From NCBI GenBank assembly GCA_017607445.1, contig JAEVHH010000006.1:2170001-2234000 (forward strand): 64,000 bases of DNA. The letters run 5' to 3'. Below, in pieces: positions 21,812-34,209 of the stretch (positions are counted from its first letter, which is position 1; each line of letters begins with the position of its first letter). This DNA is from Histoplasma ohiense. Lineage: Eukaryota; Ascomycota; Eurotiomycetes; Onygenales; Ajellomycetaceae. Made by a program: the position numbers and the translations under genes. Under the pieces are notes generated by a model. The model had not been told where the DNA came from and did no database searches. It was given only the letters and a program-made list of their open reading frames with translations.

Positions 21812-24085
21812 TATTATTATTATTATTCTTCAATTATAGATGTATACAGTCAGTGACTATAACATCTACCTGAAATACTTCAGGATTTTTCAAATCAAGA
21901 ATATTCTAATATACAAAAACAATTTGACACATGCATTAACAGAATTCCAGCCCAGAATCAAACAACTATTCAAACTATTCAATCCAAAAATAAAATCAAA
22001 AGAATGTCAATGAGTTAGCACAACTCAACTTCAAAACAAAGGAAATAAATATTACAAAAGACAGCAGCTATTAAAAATCAACAGAAAAGAAAAAACATTT
22101 GCAATGACTTTATCAACAAATAATGAAGCAAACTGCTTGAAACAAATGAAAATTAACAATAAACAAAGTTAAAGAAAAGATCAAAATAAAATAAACAAGA
22201 ACAACTGATTTAAATATCATCAAATAACACTATTCAAACAAGCTCTTGTAGCAATATTTGACTCATTTAAATATTCAATTAAAAACATATTTCCAGCTTT
22301 TTTATTGAATAGCAAATTCAAACTTAACTGATTCAGTTGATATTTCTCTCTCAGTCTCAATCTTAGTTCTGAATACTTTGTACAAAGTAACAGAAGATGC
22401 TCTGGATTTTCATATAACTGACAATCTGAACACAGATCATTTAAATCATCTTTAAACTTTGCTAAATATGATTTGAAATATTCATGTTCAAGCTTTAGCT
22501 GCATTATTGTAGCAAAAAGTTTCTTCTTACACTTTATTGAGCAAGTCTTCCACTTTGGCTTAGTTTCAAATCTGGAATAATGTACACTTTTTCTTTGCAT
22601 GAACCAGATATCTTGCCACTTTTGTAAACATAATTCTCTTATTCTTCTTTTAATAAAAGACTATATTACAATTCTTTGACAGCAGACTTCTAACTCAGTG
22701 GCTCTTTTTGCAGCTTTATCAGCCATTTCATTGCCATATATACCCATGTGAGCAGGCACTCAGTGAAGATGAATAGAACAATTGAGTGAGATTTTTCTTT
22801 GGATATTTTGAAGACTTTTCAAAATCAGCTCTAGCATTGACTGTCCACTGCTGATTTTATTACTTTGAAGTCTTTTAAACTCTGTTTGACTATCAGAGAA
22901 TATTCAAATATGCTCAAATCTTTTCCATTGTTCAATCTTCATTTCAATCAATTTGAAAGCTCTTGAAATTGCAAATAATTCAGCATTAAAAACTTCTGAC
23001 TCTTTTCCAATTTGCTAAGAATCAAGAATATAGTTTTTATCATTTTCTGAATATGCTATTCCAGCTTCAAGATTGTCTGTTTTCTCACATTTTGAGTCAT
23101 CAGTGTATATAAGAATTGCTTTATTTTTCATTTGTTTCAAAAGCTTTAAATGTTCTAGAGTCTGATCTTCTTTTGAAAGTTGACTAATGTTTAAATCAAC
23201 AAGATTATCAAGACTTTTCTTCCAAGGAGAGAGATTTTCAATAGCTACTCTCTCTACATTTAAACTAGAGAAACAGTTCTTAATCATTGAGCAAATTCTA
23301 AATAACTGAGATGATATCCTTCTTCTTTGTAAAGAACTTGAATTTTCAGATAAATCAGTCTCATTCCAATCAAGATAAAGTTCCCAATCTAATTCTAATT
23401 CATTTGACTCATTTGGAAAAGAACTTGAAACTCTCTTTCTAATAAAATGATGTGAATATAGCTTCATAATTCTGAGAGCATAATTCATACAGATTTTATC
23501 AAATCTCACTTGTGATGGAGAAATAGAGGCTTCAATTTCCATAGCTTTAATTGAAGTAGTTTTGAATACTTCTAGAATCTTTCTTAAAGCTGAGTTTTGA
23601 AGTTTTTGAAATCTTTCTATAAAGTGTTTTTGACCTCTCCACCACACCTGAACTGCATAATCTGAAACAGAGGTCACACAGGCAATATATAATTATCTCA
23701 TTGCTTGAAATATCAGATCTCTTTCAGTATTTGAAAGCCTCAATATACTGTTTAAAATTCTTTCAGCATTTGCAGTTTTTATTTGCACATGAGATTTAAA
23801 ATTCAATTGAGAATCTAACCAGACACCAAACCATCTGACTGAGTTTTTAGATTTAATTGAATGATTTAAAAGCTTAACTTCAGTATTCTTTTCTCTGAAA
23901 TTTGGATAAAAATGAATTAATTCAGTTTTGTTCATATCAAAAACAATGTTTTTTGATTTTGCTTTTTTAATCATTTCAGTTGCTGCTTGCTCAATCAAAT
24001 TGCAGTTATTCATAATTGATTCTGAGCTTACAACTAGGCCTAAATGTTGGTTAGTGCTGAGAAGGGGATTGTATAAGAGCATCAT
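21812..24085 (-). mobile_element. LINE copy D2 (Tad/I-like), 5'-truncated, inside copia E
   Basis: On the minus strand, from right to left: the end of a reverse transcriptase (LGLVVSSESIMNNCN, NKTELIHF, RWFGVWLDSQLNFKSH), then RNase H with IYTDDSK and VPAHMGIYGNEMADKAA, then the terminal CSDCQLYENPEHLLLLC motif, and an (AAT)n tail at the left edge. The open pieces are 24085-23693 (130 aa), 23677-23015 (220 aa) and 22600-22220 (126 aa). The RT is truncated just after the catalytic box. The right edge is uncertain (24035-24090), and no convincing TSD was found. The copia RT N-terminal part that should follow is missing, so a deletion accompanied or followed insertion. Confidence 0.85.
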
Positions 24086-24099
24086 ATAGACACTTCATT

Positions 24100-25067
24100 G
24101 ATGTTGATAATAGATCAGTATTTCTTATTATATAGAGTGATGGAAGTTGATGTGTTGTTGATAATTACAATCACTGTTTCAAGAACATCTGCTCAGAACT
24201 TCTTTGATATATTCATGTCTAGAAGCACTGCTCTTGTGTGTGTCATTATTATGCAGATTTCTCTCTCAGAAACATCATCTTGATGAGAAGATTATGATGT
24301 AGTAGATTCTCAGATAGTGCCATCTTTGATCATTGTTGTTGTCATTTTGTTAGATTGAAAGACATCATCAATATCAGTTCTAACTAGCATCAGTGACATG
24401 AAGCTGAGATTTTTCATGAATTGAACTCAGTGAGTGTAAATTTCAATGACTTGATTCTTGATATGTAAAAAATATATCCATCTGTAACAGATGGTGTCAT
24501 CAGTGATAAGTATATAATATTTGATCTCTTGATGAGATTCTATAGAATAATCAGACATGTCATTCAGTGTACAACCACTGTCAGTGAGATCAATATGAAC
24601 ATGTTACATTGCTCACAATGCTTGTGGCATTGAGATTTGTGAGAACTTGTGTGTCATGTCTGCTTTGACACAGCTGTTGCAGAAGAAGTCTGTTTTAGAC
24701 TCTTTGATGTAAATGCTGAATGATGAATTCTTTGCTAGTGCAATGATTGTGTCAGTGTGAATATACTTTAGAGTGATGTGCCATTTCATGAGTGTTCTTG
24801 TAAGGGGATTGCAATCACTAGATTGATTGTCAGATTTCTCTGCAATTGTCAACATTGCATCTCTGTAATTGTAAGATTTGGCTATAAAATGGATGATCTG
24901 AAATGAATGATGAACATCTATTTAGAATTCTTGTTCTATGATCTTGTAGACTGATTCTTTGAATGTGTGAACAGCAGTGAAGTTGATGCTGTTCAAGACT
25001 CTTATTGTAAAATAAGAAGAGATGATGTCAGATAGTTGATATCTGAAACCTTGATCTTCTAGCTTGG
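24100..25067 (-). pseudogene. copia element E: pre-integrase and integrase N-terminal relic
   Basis: Minus-strand 24855-24613 encodes a GAG-pre-integrase domain, WHITLKYIHTDTIIALAK followed by FFCNSCVKADM (an HHCC-type zinc site of copia). To its left comes the start of the integrase core (HVHIDLTDSG...). The part at 24860-25067 reads KLEDQGFRYQLSDI and is probably the end of the upstream polyprotein. The gene is cut at 25068 by LTR C2, and the rest of E (gag and 5' LTR) is absent from the window. Confidence 0.75.
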
Positions 25068-25974
25068 TGTAATAGGCGCAACGGAGATATCTATATTAGA
25101 AAATAGCTATATGGCGATAGAAGAACACAGAACACATCAGAATTAATGAGAATGAATATAGCATATAATATTATAGACAGCTGTAGAGCATGATGATCAT
25201 CTATATAATGCTTGCTGATATCTGTAGATATTAGAAGATCAGTGATTAGCTTTGAATAATAGAAATTGCTATCTTCTTAATATTCTATATGTGTACTTCA
25301 CACTACTCTCATAATTACATCTAGAATCATCTCTTACAATTCTAATTGCTTCAAACTTTATTTGAGTGGTCTGTTGTTACACACATCTACAATAAAGCAT
25401 GCAACATTAGTTAAAACATGCAACATTAGTTAAAACACACAAGATGATTTTGACATGCACAAGATTTCTTGAAAATCAATCTGAATCCTCTACTGTCTTC
25501 AAAGATCACAATGTGTGTTTGCAACAGTTGAATGATCAAATCTGTGAATGAGAGCAGCAATTAGCTATTCTGCATGCACAACAGCAGCTCAACAAATTGA
25601 AAGCACAGATTCATGAAGATACTCTCATTGAGTCTCAATTAATTCAGAATATCACCACAGAATTGCTGCAAAATTGATCTGTGAATGATACAGACAATGA
25701 TAATGAAACACCACTGAGATTAGAGATTAAAAATTATTATTGAGAAAAAAATATGTTAGAATTCAAGAACTATAAAGATTGCATGTTGACTCTCTTTACA
25801 CATCATCATCAATATTATTGAAAGAAAGAACACAAGATAAATGATGCTAAACTCTATCTTGATACCCATATTAAGCAGAAATGGTTGAATTTTGTATCAT
25901 TGTATGAGAGATATGAAGGAGCAATACTGTTGACTTTTGACAATATGCTATCACATCTAGAAATGCAAATTAAC
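25068..25974 (+). mobile_element. gypsy C2, 5' fragment (LTR plus start of gag)
   Basis: A 271-bp LTR (25068-25338) followed by the gag leader and gag to 25974, where C3 has inserted. The left flank is copia E (CTTGG). The remainder of C2 is missing, presumably removed with the deletion at 29269. Confidence 0.9.
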
Positions 25975-26281
25975 TGTAATAGACACAACAGAGATATCTA
26001 TATTAGAAAATAGCTATGTGGCGATAGAAGAACACAGAACATGTCAGAATTAATGAGAATGAATATAACACACAGTTTCATAGACAGCTGTAGAGCATGA
26101 TGATCATCTATATAATACTCACTGATATTCATAGATATTAGAAGATCAGTGATTAGCTTTGAATAATAGAGATTGCTATCTTCTTAACATTCTATATGTG
26201 TACTTTATACTACTCTCATAATTATATTTAGAACCATCTCTTACAATTCTAATTGCTCTAAACTTTATTTGAATGATCTGT

Positions 26282-26552
26282 TGTAAGAGATGGTTGTAGG
26301 TATAATTATGAGAGTAGTGTGAAGTACGCATGTAGGATGTTAAGAAGGTAGCAATCTCTATTATTCAAAGCTAATCACTGATCTTCTAATATCTACGGAT
26401 ATCAGCGAGCATTATATAGGCGACCACCACGCGCTACGGCTGCCTATGATGCTGTGCGCTATGTCCCTCCTCATTAATTCTGGTGTGTTCTGTGTTCTTC
26501 TATCGCCATATAGCTATTTTCTAATATAGACATCTCCGTTGCGCCTATTACA
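26282..26552 (-). repeat. solo LTR C4, least decayed copy of the C LTR
   Basis: A complete 271-bp LTR in reverse orientation with perfect TSD TCTGT (26277-26281 and 26553-26557), inserted 37 bp after the C3 5' LTR. It keeps many CpG and CpC sites (GGCGACCACCACGCGCTACG at about 26420) that are lost in all other copies, so it approximates the ancestral LTR. Confidence 0.95.
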
Positions 26553-26557
26553 TCTGT

Positions 26558-29269
26558 TGTTACACACACCTACAATAAAACATGCAATGTTAGTTAAAAC
26601 ATGCAAGATAATCTCAATATGCATAAGATCTCTTGAAAATCAATCTGAATCCTCTATCATCTTCAATGATCACAATGCACACTTGCAACAGTTGAACAAT
26701 CAAATTCATGAATGAGAGCAGCAATTAGCTATTCTGCATGCACAACAGCAGCTCAACAAGTTGAAAGTGCAGATTTGTGGAGATACTCTCATTGAGTCTC
26801 AATTAACTCAGAATATCATCACAGAACTGCTGCAAAATCAATCTGTGAATGATACAGATGATGATAATAAAACACCACTGAGGTTAGAGATTAAGAACTA
26901 TTATTGAGAAAAAAATATGTTAGAATTCAAAAACTATAAAGATCACATATTGACTCTCTTTACACATCATCACTGATATTATCAAAAAAAAGAATACAAG
27001 ATAAATGATGCTAAACTCTATCTTAATTCCCACATTAAGCAGAAATGATTGAATTTTGTATCATCATATGAAAGATATGAAGAAGAAACACTGTTGACTT
27101 TTGATGATATTCTATCACATCTAGAAATACAAATTAACAATTCACAGAATCAGCATCAATTGATAAATCAAAAGTTTCAAGATACAAAGCAACAAGAATG
27201 ATAATCAATATGCAATTTCTCTAAATATTTTAAAGACTGAGAATACTACTTACCTCTATATAGCAAAGAACAAAGAATGGATAATTTGTATAGTAAAATA
27301 TTGAAGATATTATGCACTGAACTCAACTGTTGAAATCAAAAGTCTCAGAACTATGAAGAGTTGCTTTGAACTCTACAGACTCTCAAGAAAAATATACTGA
27401 AGTAATGACATACTATTTGCAAAGAAAGATCTGTGATATTTGTAGAGAATCAGCATTATTCTGATAAATCTAGCAACTGTTGGAACAAGAGGAAACAAGA
27501 GAAACAAACAGATTCAACTGAATAAATCAAAAAAGATAAATATAACTGAATGAAGAAGTATTCTCACTGTCATAAAAAGAGTCATATTGCAAATAATTGT
27601 TGAATGTTACATCTCAAAAAGCACAACCAAGTTTGATAAGCAAAAAATCAACAATCTCAATCATAGAAGCAGCTGCTGCATTGAGAATACAAATAACTAG
27701 ACTGTAAAATAAATGATTATTGACAATGAATACATGAATGCTGACAGAAGTGAGATGGTTGATAATGTGAATGCTAGTGAATTCTGACACAGATGTGAAC
27801 TTTGTGTCCCACATCTGAGCATCAAAATATTTCTTGAAGACAGAAGATAAATCAAAAGTAGTGAAAGCAGTTGATAATTATAAAATTAAATTATATAAAC
27901 AACAAAGAGCTGCAATGAAGATTATTGATGATGAATATATTCTCTGAGAAGAATTCCATCATTTTGAAGAGATCAACATTAGCAGATATGATGTAATTTT
28001 GAGCATGCTGTGATTGAAAGCTGTGAACTCTGATATTGATTGGATGTGAAGATGTTGAATCTATAGAAAAGCATCAAATATTAATCACATACATCTGAAT
28101 ACTGTCAAAGAATTCACAACATTAATTGATGATGACAATATTATATTCACTGTCTTATCATTACAAGCTGTGAATGCAGCAACTGAGTCAAATATCTCAG
28201 ATGATTATAAAGATTATCTTGATGTATTTCAAGAAGACATATCTGATATGAAACATGCATCTCACAATCATGCTATAGATCTCAAATCTGGTAAGAAATC
28301 TTCATACTGACTGATATATAACTTATCACCTCAAGAACTCTCTGTTCTCTGAGAATATATTGAAAAAATGTTAGAGAAGAATTGAATATGTTCATTCAAG
28401 AGCTCAGCCAGCACATCAGTATTATTCATACTGAAGAAAGATGAAACTCTGTGTCTTTGTGTGGATTATCAAGAATTGAATGAAATAACAGTCAAGAATT
28501 GATATCCACTACTCTTGATAAGTGAAATACTTGATAGATTAGCAGATGCCAAAATATATACACAGCTGAACCTTAGAGATACATTTCATAGAATTCATAT
28601 ATGAGTGAGAGATGAATAGAAAACAGCATTTTGAATATAATATGAATACTTTGAATATCTAATTTTATCTTTTGAGTTAATCAATACTTCTGTGATCTTT
28701 TAATCTTATATCAACAAAGCTCTCAGTGATCTTTTAGATGTATATTGTATGGCTTATCTTGACAATATCATAATCTATTCAAACATACTTGATGAACATG
28801 TCATCCATGTTAAGAATGTGCTGGAATGGTTAAGATGTTGGAGACTATATGTCAAACTTAGTAAGTGTACATTTCATGCAACAGAAATTGGATTTTTGAG
28901 TTTTGTGATTATCATGCAGAGTATTACTGTTGAGAAACACTACATCAACACAATTCTAGATTGATCAGAACCACAAACTATAAATGAATTGCAAATATTT
29001 CTAGAATTCATCAATTTCTATTGTCAATTCATATACAAGTTCTTGATAATAACAGCATCTCTGACTGAATTGTTAAAAGATTATGAAATGAAAAGAGAGA
29101 AGAATAATGCATCTGTTCAGTTAGACAAAAACTACAAGCATGCAATTTTGCAGTTAAAAGAATGCTTTACAAAAGCACTGTTGTTGATTCACTTTGATCT
29201 GCAGTAAAAACTCTGTATAGAAACAGATGGATCTGATGTTGCAATTGCTGCAGTAATATCACAATTAAT
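26558..29269 (+). pseudogene. C3 gag-pol relic (to RNase H)
   Basis: gag with CSHCHKKSHIAN near 27560, protease and RT. The catalytic box reads YLDN (about 28756-28767) instead of YLDD. The RT region at 28040-28060 shows the unoccupied site of LINE D1. The frame ends at 29269 in RNase H (VAIAAVISQL). In-frame TGA and TAA codons are frequent. Confidence 0.8.
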
Positions 29270-30888
29270 TAGACTGACTGATGGGATCATGAATTTCATG
29301 TTTGGTTTGATTTGATTTGATCCCAGTCCATTTCTTGGCGTGATTTTCAGTGAGATCAGAATCAGAATGGGAGTGTAAAGTGACTAGAATTATTAGAACA
29401 TGAGTGAAATGAGACTAATAAATCTTGATATTTCATGTAAAGTGACTGACTATCAAAAATAAGAACATGATCTGAGACTGACTATGATTTTGACTGAGAT
29501 TTGGTCCTGTTCTGATGATTATATAATACATATCTTAGATATCAATCTGATGATATGATTGGTGGAGATATCACCCCTATCTAGTGCTGTCAACCAATTT
29601 GCCCCTGCCAACCTATCTACTGCTGCTAATCTATCGCCGCTGCTAAGCTATCCCTCGCTGCTAAGCTATCCCTCGCTGCTAAGCTATCCCTCGCTGCTAA
29701 GCTATCGCCGCTGCCAACCTATCTATTGCTGCAAGCTATCCCTCGCTGCTAAGCTATCGCTGCCAACCTATCTACCGCGGTGAATCTATCTATCGCTGCC
29801 AATTTATCTACCACTGCCAATCTATCTATCGCTGCCAATCTATTGCTGCTAATCTATCACTGCTGCCAATCTATCTATCGCTGCTAATCTATCGCTGCTA
29901 ATCTATCGCTGCCAACCTATCTATCGCTGCCAATTTATCTACCACTGCCAATCTATCTATCGCTGCTAATCTATCGCTGCCAACCTATCTACCGCGGCGA
30001 ATCTATCCATTGCTGTCAATTTATCTACCACTGTCAATCTATCTATTGCTGCTAATCTATCGCTGCTAATCTATCGCTGCTAATCTATTGCTGCTAATCT
30101 ATTGCTGCTGCCAATCTATCTATCACTGCTAATCTATCGCTGCTAATCTATCGCTGCCAACCTATCTACCGCGGCGAATCTATCTATCGCTGCCAATTTA
30201 TCTACCACTGCCAATCTATCTATCGCTGCCAATCTATTGCTGCTAATCTATCGCTGCTAATCTATCGCTGCTGCCAATCTATCTATCGCTGCTAATCTAT
30301 CGCTGCTAATCTATCACTGCTAATCTATCGCTGCCAACCTATCTATCGCTGCCAATTTATCTACCACTGCCAATCTATCTATTGCTGCTAATCTATTGCT
30401 GCTGCCAATCTATCTATCGCTGCTAATCTATTGCTGCTGCTAATCTATCTATCGCTGCTAATCTATCGCTGCTAATCTATCGCTGCTAATCTATCGCTGC
30501 TAATCTATCGCTGCTAATCTATCGCTGCCAACCTATCTACCGCGGCGAATCTATCTATCACTATCATTACTAGTTCAAAATAGAACTAGAGCATAAACAC
30601 ACTAAACTTCTTTTGATAGGTAATGATTTTTGGTAACACTCATAGCATTATATCATCTATATAGGATAAATCATGGTCCCATTTGGTCCCATTTTAACAA
30701 AATGGGATCAAATGAGACCAGAATCAGTAATTTATAAGAAGAACATGATCTGAGACTAGATTTATAATATAAACAGTGTAAAGTGACTAATTTAATAAAC
30801 ACTATATGGGACCAGGACTAAGAAATTTGATAATGAGACTGAAGAAATATTTAATCCCAGTCCCATGCATGGTCACACAGCCAGTCTA
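29270..30888 (+). mobile_element. non-autonomous hAT-like element H1
   Basis: Begins TAGACTGACTGATGGG and ends GTCACACAGCCAGTCTA, giving imperfect terminal inverted repeats that share TAGACTG. No coding sequence. The middle is a large minisatellite. Its flanks do not form a TSD: CAATTAAT (element C sequence) on the left, TGAATTTC (LTR B sequence) on the right. hAT assignment rests on H2, which has an 8-bp TSD. Confidence 0.78.
29579..30560. repeat. minisatellite inside H1
   Basis: About 1 kb of tandem units of 12-17 bp built on GCTGCTAATCTATC and GCTGCCAATCTATCTA, with scattered higher-order units containing ACCGCGGCGAATC and ATTTATCTACCACTG. Frames through it give repetitive peptide only and are not genes. 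Confidence 0.92.
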
Positions 30889-30921
30889 TGAATTTCTCTC
30901 TATAAAAATCCTCTTCATACA

Positions 30922-31765
30922 TAGACTGGCTGTGTGACCATGCATGGGACTGAGACTAAATATTTCTTCAGTCTCATTATCAAATTTCTTAGTCCTGGTC
31001 CCATATAGTGTTTATTAAATTAGTCACTTTACACTGTTTATATTATAAATCTAGTCCCAGGTCATGTTCTTCTTATAAATTACTGATTCTGGTCTCATTT
31101 GGTCCCATTTTGTTAAAATGGGACCAAATGGGACCATGATTTATCCTATATAGATGATATAATGCTATGAGTGTTACCAAAAATCATTACCTATCAAAAG
31201 AAGTTTAGTGTGTTTATGCTCTAGTTCTATTTTGAACTAGTAATGATAGTGATAGATAGATTCGCCGCGGTAGATAGGTTGGCAGCGATAGATTAGCAGC
31301 GATAGATTAGCAGCGATAGATTAGCAGCGATAGATAGATTGGCAGTGGTAGATAAATTGGCAGCGATAGATAGGTTGGCAGCGATAGATAGGTTGGCAGC
31401 GATAGCTTAGCAGCGAGGGATAGCTTGCAGCAATAGATAGATTGGCAGCACTAGATAGGGGCGATATCTCCACCAATCATATCATCAGATTGATATCTAA
31501 GATATGTATTATATAATCATCAGAACAGGACCAAACCTCAGTCAAAATCATAGTCAGTCCCAGATCATGTTCTTATTTTTGATAGTCAGTCACTTTACAT
31601 GAAATATCAAGATTTATTAGTCTCATTTCACTCATGTTCTAATAATTCTAGTCACTTTACACTCCCATTCTGATTCTGATTCCACTGAAAATCACACCAA
31701 GAAATGGACTGGGATCAAATCAAACCAAATCAAACATGAAATTCATGGTTTCACTGGTCAGTCTA
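30922..31765 (-). mobile_element. non-autonomous hAT-like element H2, reverse orientation
   Basis: 844 bp, TAGACTGG...CAGTCTA ends, perfect 8-bp TSD TTCATACA (30914-30921 and 31766-31773) within the B3 LTR. An 8-bp TSD with short TIRs is the hAT superfamily signature. It is nearly the reverse complement of H1, but its minisatellite is only about 200 bp (31246-31450). Confidence 0.88.
31246..31450. repeat. minisatellite inside H2
   Basis: The reverse complement of the H1 repeat (GATAGATTAGCAGC units, with a GCCGCGGTAGATAGG unit), about five times shorter than in H1. Confidence 0.88.
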
Positions 31766-31871
31766 TTCATACAACCTTTTCTTCTGATTTCTTTTCTCTT
31801 TCTTTTCTTAATCAATTCATAATCTGTAATTAGAATAGTACCAAATCGTTAATCGAAGTACACCCATTACA

Positions 31872-33611
31872 ACACTGACTCATTTGATACATTTAGCTAA
31901 AGAAACAGACAAAGAATGACAGATCTGCTTTATATGATTTTGTATGATATAAAATATTGAGGGTTAATTTAGTGCTTCAGCTTGAATGGTTTTGTCAATC
32001 TGTTCTAACTTGATTGTTCAAATTTGTACTTTGTATTGCTTCTTAAATTGAGCACTCAATTTAAATACTTCAATCATTCATATCTGTAGTTCTTTTATTT
32101 TCATACTATCTCATTTCAAACACGTCAATGCTTCTACCTCTCAAGCCTTTTACAATATCATCTGCTATAGAGTCTGAAGATATTGTATGTTCAAGTACTG
32201 AAAAGAATTGAGCTGTGTACGAACAAGGCTTTTGTATCTGAACAATGCTTTACATATGTGCTTGACAGAAACTCAGTCTGCTCTCAAACTTGTTTTCAGA
32301 TTCAGAACACATTTCAACAGATACCTTTCTTGATTTATGATCTGAATCTGAAGTGTGAGTATAACTGCCTCTACATGACTGAAATGTTGATTTGAGAAAC
32401 TTTGCAGAGACAATGCAAGATACCATCTGTGGAAAAGAGACTTGAGTCAGTTTCTATCAAGCACTCAACACAGCTTGCTCTCTTTGAAAGCCTGGAGCTG
32501 ATCTATCAGAAACAGTTTAATCATGAAGAAAATCACCTTTCTGTGCTAATATTGACATGGAGCTATATATTATCAGTGTGTTGGGTCGAGCTCATGCCCG
32601 GAGCTGAGCTGACTTATACTGAGAAGCACGCGGCATACAGCAACAACAAGAGAGACAAACAAACCCAAGTCATGGTGGATGTAGAAGATGTTGACAATGA
32701 TGCAGTCAGATGATAAGTCACTGTTTTGTCTTCTGATGAGAGATGACAGACTTATCTTACATGAGAGCAGACAAGAGACAAGATTCTGATTGCTTTGATT
32801 GACTGCTTTGAAAACACAGGCGAAATTTACACTTTTCTGCTACAAACCACTCTGTCATATGTCAACTATTACATCTTTGTTCATCACTGCAGTTTGTTTT
32901 CTTGAAGAATACTGCAATCTACACAACCTTGTTGATCAAACTCTGACAGTGCTATCTTCAGCATTGTTTCTTTCTTTGTTGCATACAAAGAAAAACCCAA
33001 TATCACTCCCGAAACCTGATTGTCATAAGAGGCAAAGGCTGAAGCCAGTCATATCAGATAATCAGAGTCAACTGAGCAGAAACAACCTGGCTTTATATCA
33101 GAGCAGATAGTGTTGAAATTGAACAAACTTTTGACATTGAGTTGCAACACATGAGATCTATACTCTCTTTTGTTAAGTGTATTTTATGAATCTGAAATAT
33201 CTTACAATGCTGTAAGCTCATGGCGGCAGTCTACATTCACTGTTCTTGACTCTGTGAAGGATGATCATCTACTTGCTTATATCATGATGAACTGAGTCCC
33301 GCAAGTTTCTTTTCTTTGACTTGATGGCATAATTGTGAGTACTCACAAGAATGTCCTTCAGAATAATAGATTTGATCTACTGCTGATTGAACTCCATACT
33401 ACATCATGATGTGATGTCACACAATCATTTTTGCAGAAACCTGTCTCTCAACCCTCAATTACTAATGAGGTGTTTTTATGATCAGATGAGTGCTGACTTC
33501 TCTATCTGACTCAAGCAGAACAGCACACTTGGTGGCTGGTGTCTTCATGAATGTCTTTTGATACCATAGCACTTGAAGATGCTGAAATTGAAGTCTGTCT
33601 ACATGCACAAT
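31872..33611 (+). pseudogene. decayed protein gene G, 5' part
   Basis: With TGA read as a mutated Trp codon, long protein-like frames run through here, for example 32183-32395 and 32402-32713 with LILTWSYILSVCWVELMPGA and VMVDVEDVDNDAVR. Further right come WVPQVSFLWLDGIIVSTHK (with TGA at W) and, just before the end, ALEDAEIEVCLHAQ. It is not a transposon protein. It resembles a repeated class of fungal hypothetical proteins I recall, with no known function. It stops at 33611, where B2 has inserted, and resumes at 54470. The same TGG-to-TGA signature as in the elements means the gene, or a repeat family it belongs to, was hit by the same mutator. Confidence 0.65.
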
Positions 33612-34209
33612 TGTGATGGGTTAGCATCTGTTAGTAATTAACTTATGCAATCAACTCTTCTTCTGCATCTACTTGTTTCTGACTGTTGTGACCTTGCATA
33701 ACCCTCGATGTTCTTCTGCTCTGTGCTTCATGCTTGTGTAGTTTCTAATGATTCTTTCATATAGCTCTTAACATTCTTCCACTTCATACTTTGCACTTGT
33801 GTAGTCTCTAATGATTCTTCTGTATAGCTTCTAACATTCTCTCACTCTGTGTTCTGTGCTTGTGTAGTCTCTAATGATTCTTTCATATAGTCTTCAATGA
33901 TTCTCTCATTCCATACTCTGTGTTTGTGTAGTTTCTAACAATTTTTTCATATAGTTCTCAATGATTCTCTCATTTCATGCTCTGCATTTATATAGTTTCT
34001 AATGATTCTTCTGTATAGTTTTTAACATTCTTTCACTTCACACTCCACTGTGGAGTGGCTTCTGATATTCTTTCACTCTGAATTTCTCTTTATAAGAACC
34101 CTCTTCATACAATTTTTTCTTCTGATTTCTTTTCTCTTTCTTTTCTTAATCAATTTGTAATCTGTAATTAGAATAGTATCAAATTGTTAATTGAAGTACA
34201 TTCATTACA
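33612..34209 (+). repeat. 5' LTR of B2 (598 bp)
   Basis: TGTGATGGGTTAGC to ACATTCATTACA, with about five tandem 63-64 bp units. Confidence 0.93.

Larger units (their letters stand above)
25975..29269 (+). mobile_element. gypsy C3, 3'-truncated, inside C2
   Basis: 5' LTR 25975-26245 (271 bp), then the internal region, which is interrupted by solo LTR C4 and continues to RNase H, where it stops at 29269 at the edge of H1. Integrase, antisense gene and 3' LTR are lost. It is inserted in the gag of its own family member C2. Confidence 0.9.
30889..31871 (+). repeat. LTR B3 fragment, split by H2
   Basis: 30889-30921 and 31774-31871 are the 3' part of a B-family LTR (AATTTCTCTCTATAAAAATCC ... ACACCCATTACA). 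Its 5' part is missing at the H1 edge. The right end abuts gene relic G. Confidence 0.85.

Noticed and set aside
24036..24110. TSD for LINE D2
   Set aside because: ATACTATAG on the left and ATCATATAG on the right are similar but not equal and differ by a non-RIP change, so no TSD is claimed.
29559..29783. 74-codon open frame with LLSYPS repeats
   Set aside because: It is a translation of the minisatellite; it has no homologue-like features.
29579..30560. CRISPR-like array
   Set aside because: Units are 12-17 bp, contiguous and without unique spacers; it is a eukaryotic minisatellite within a hAT-like element.
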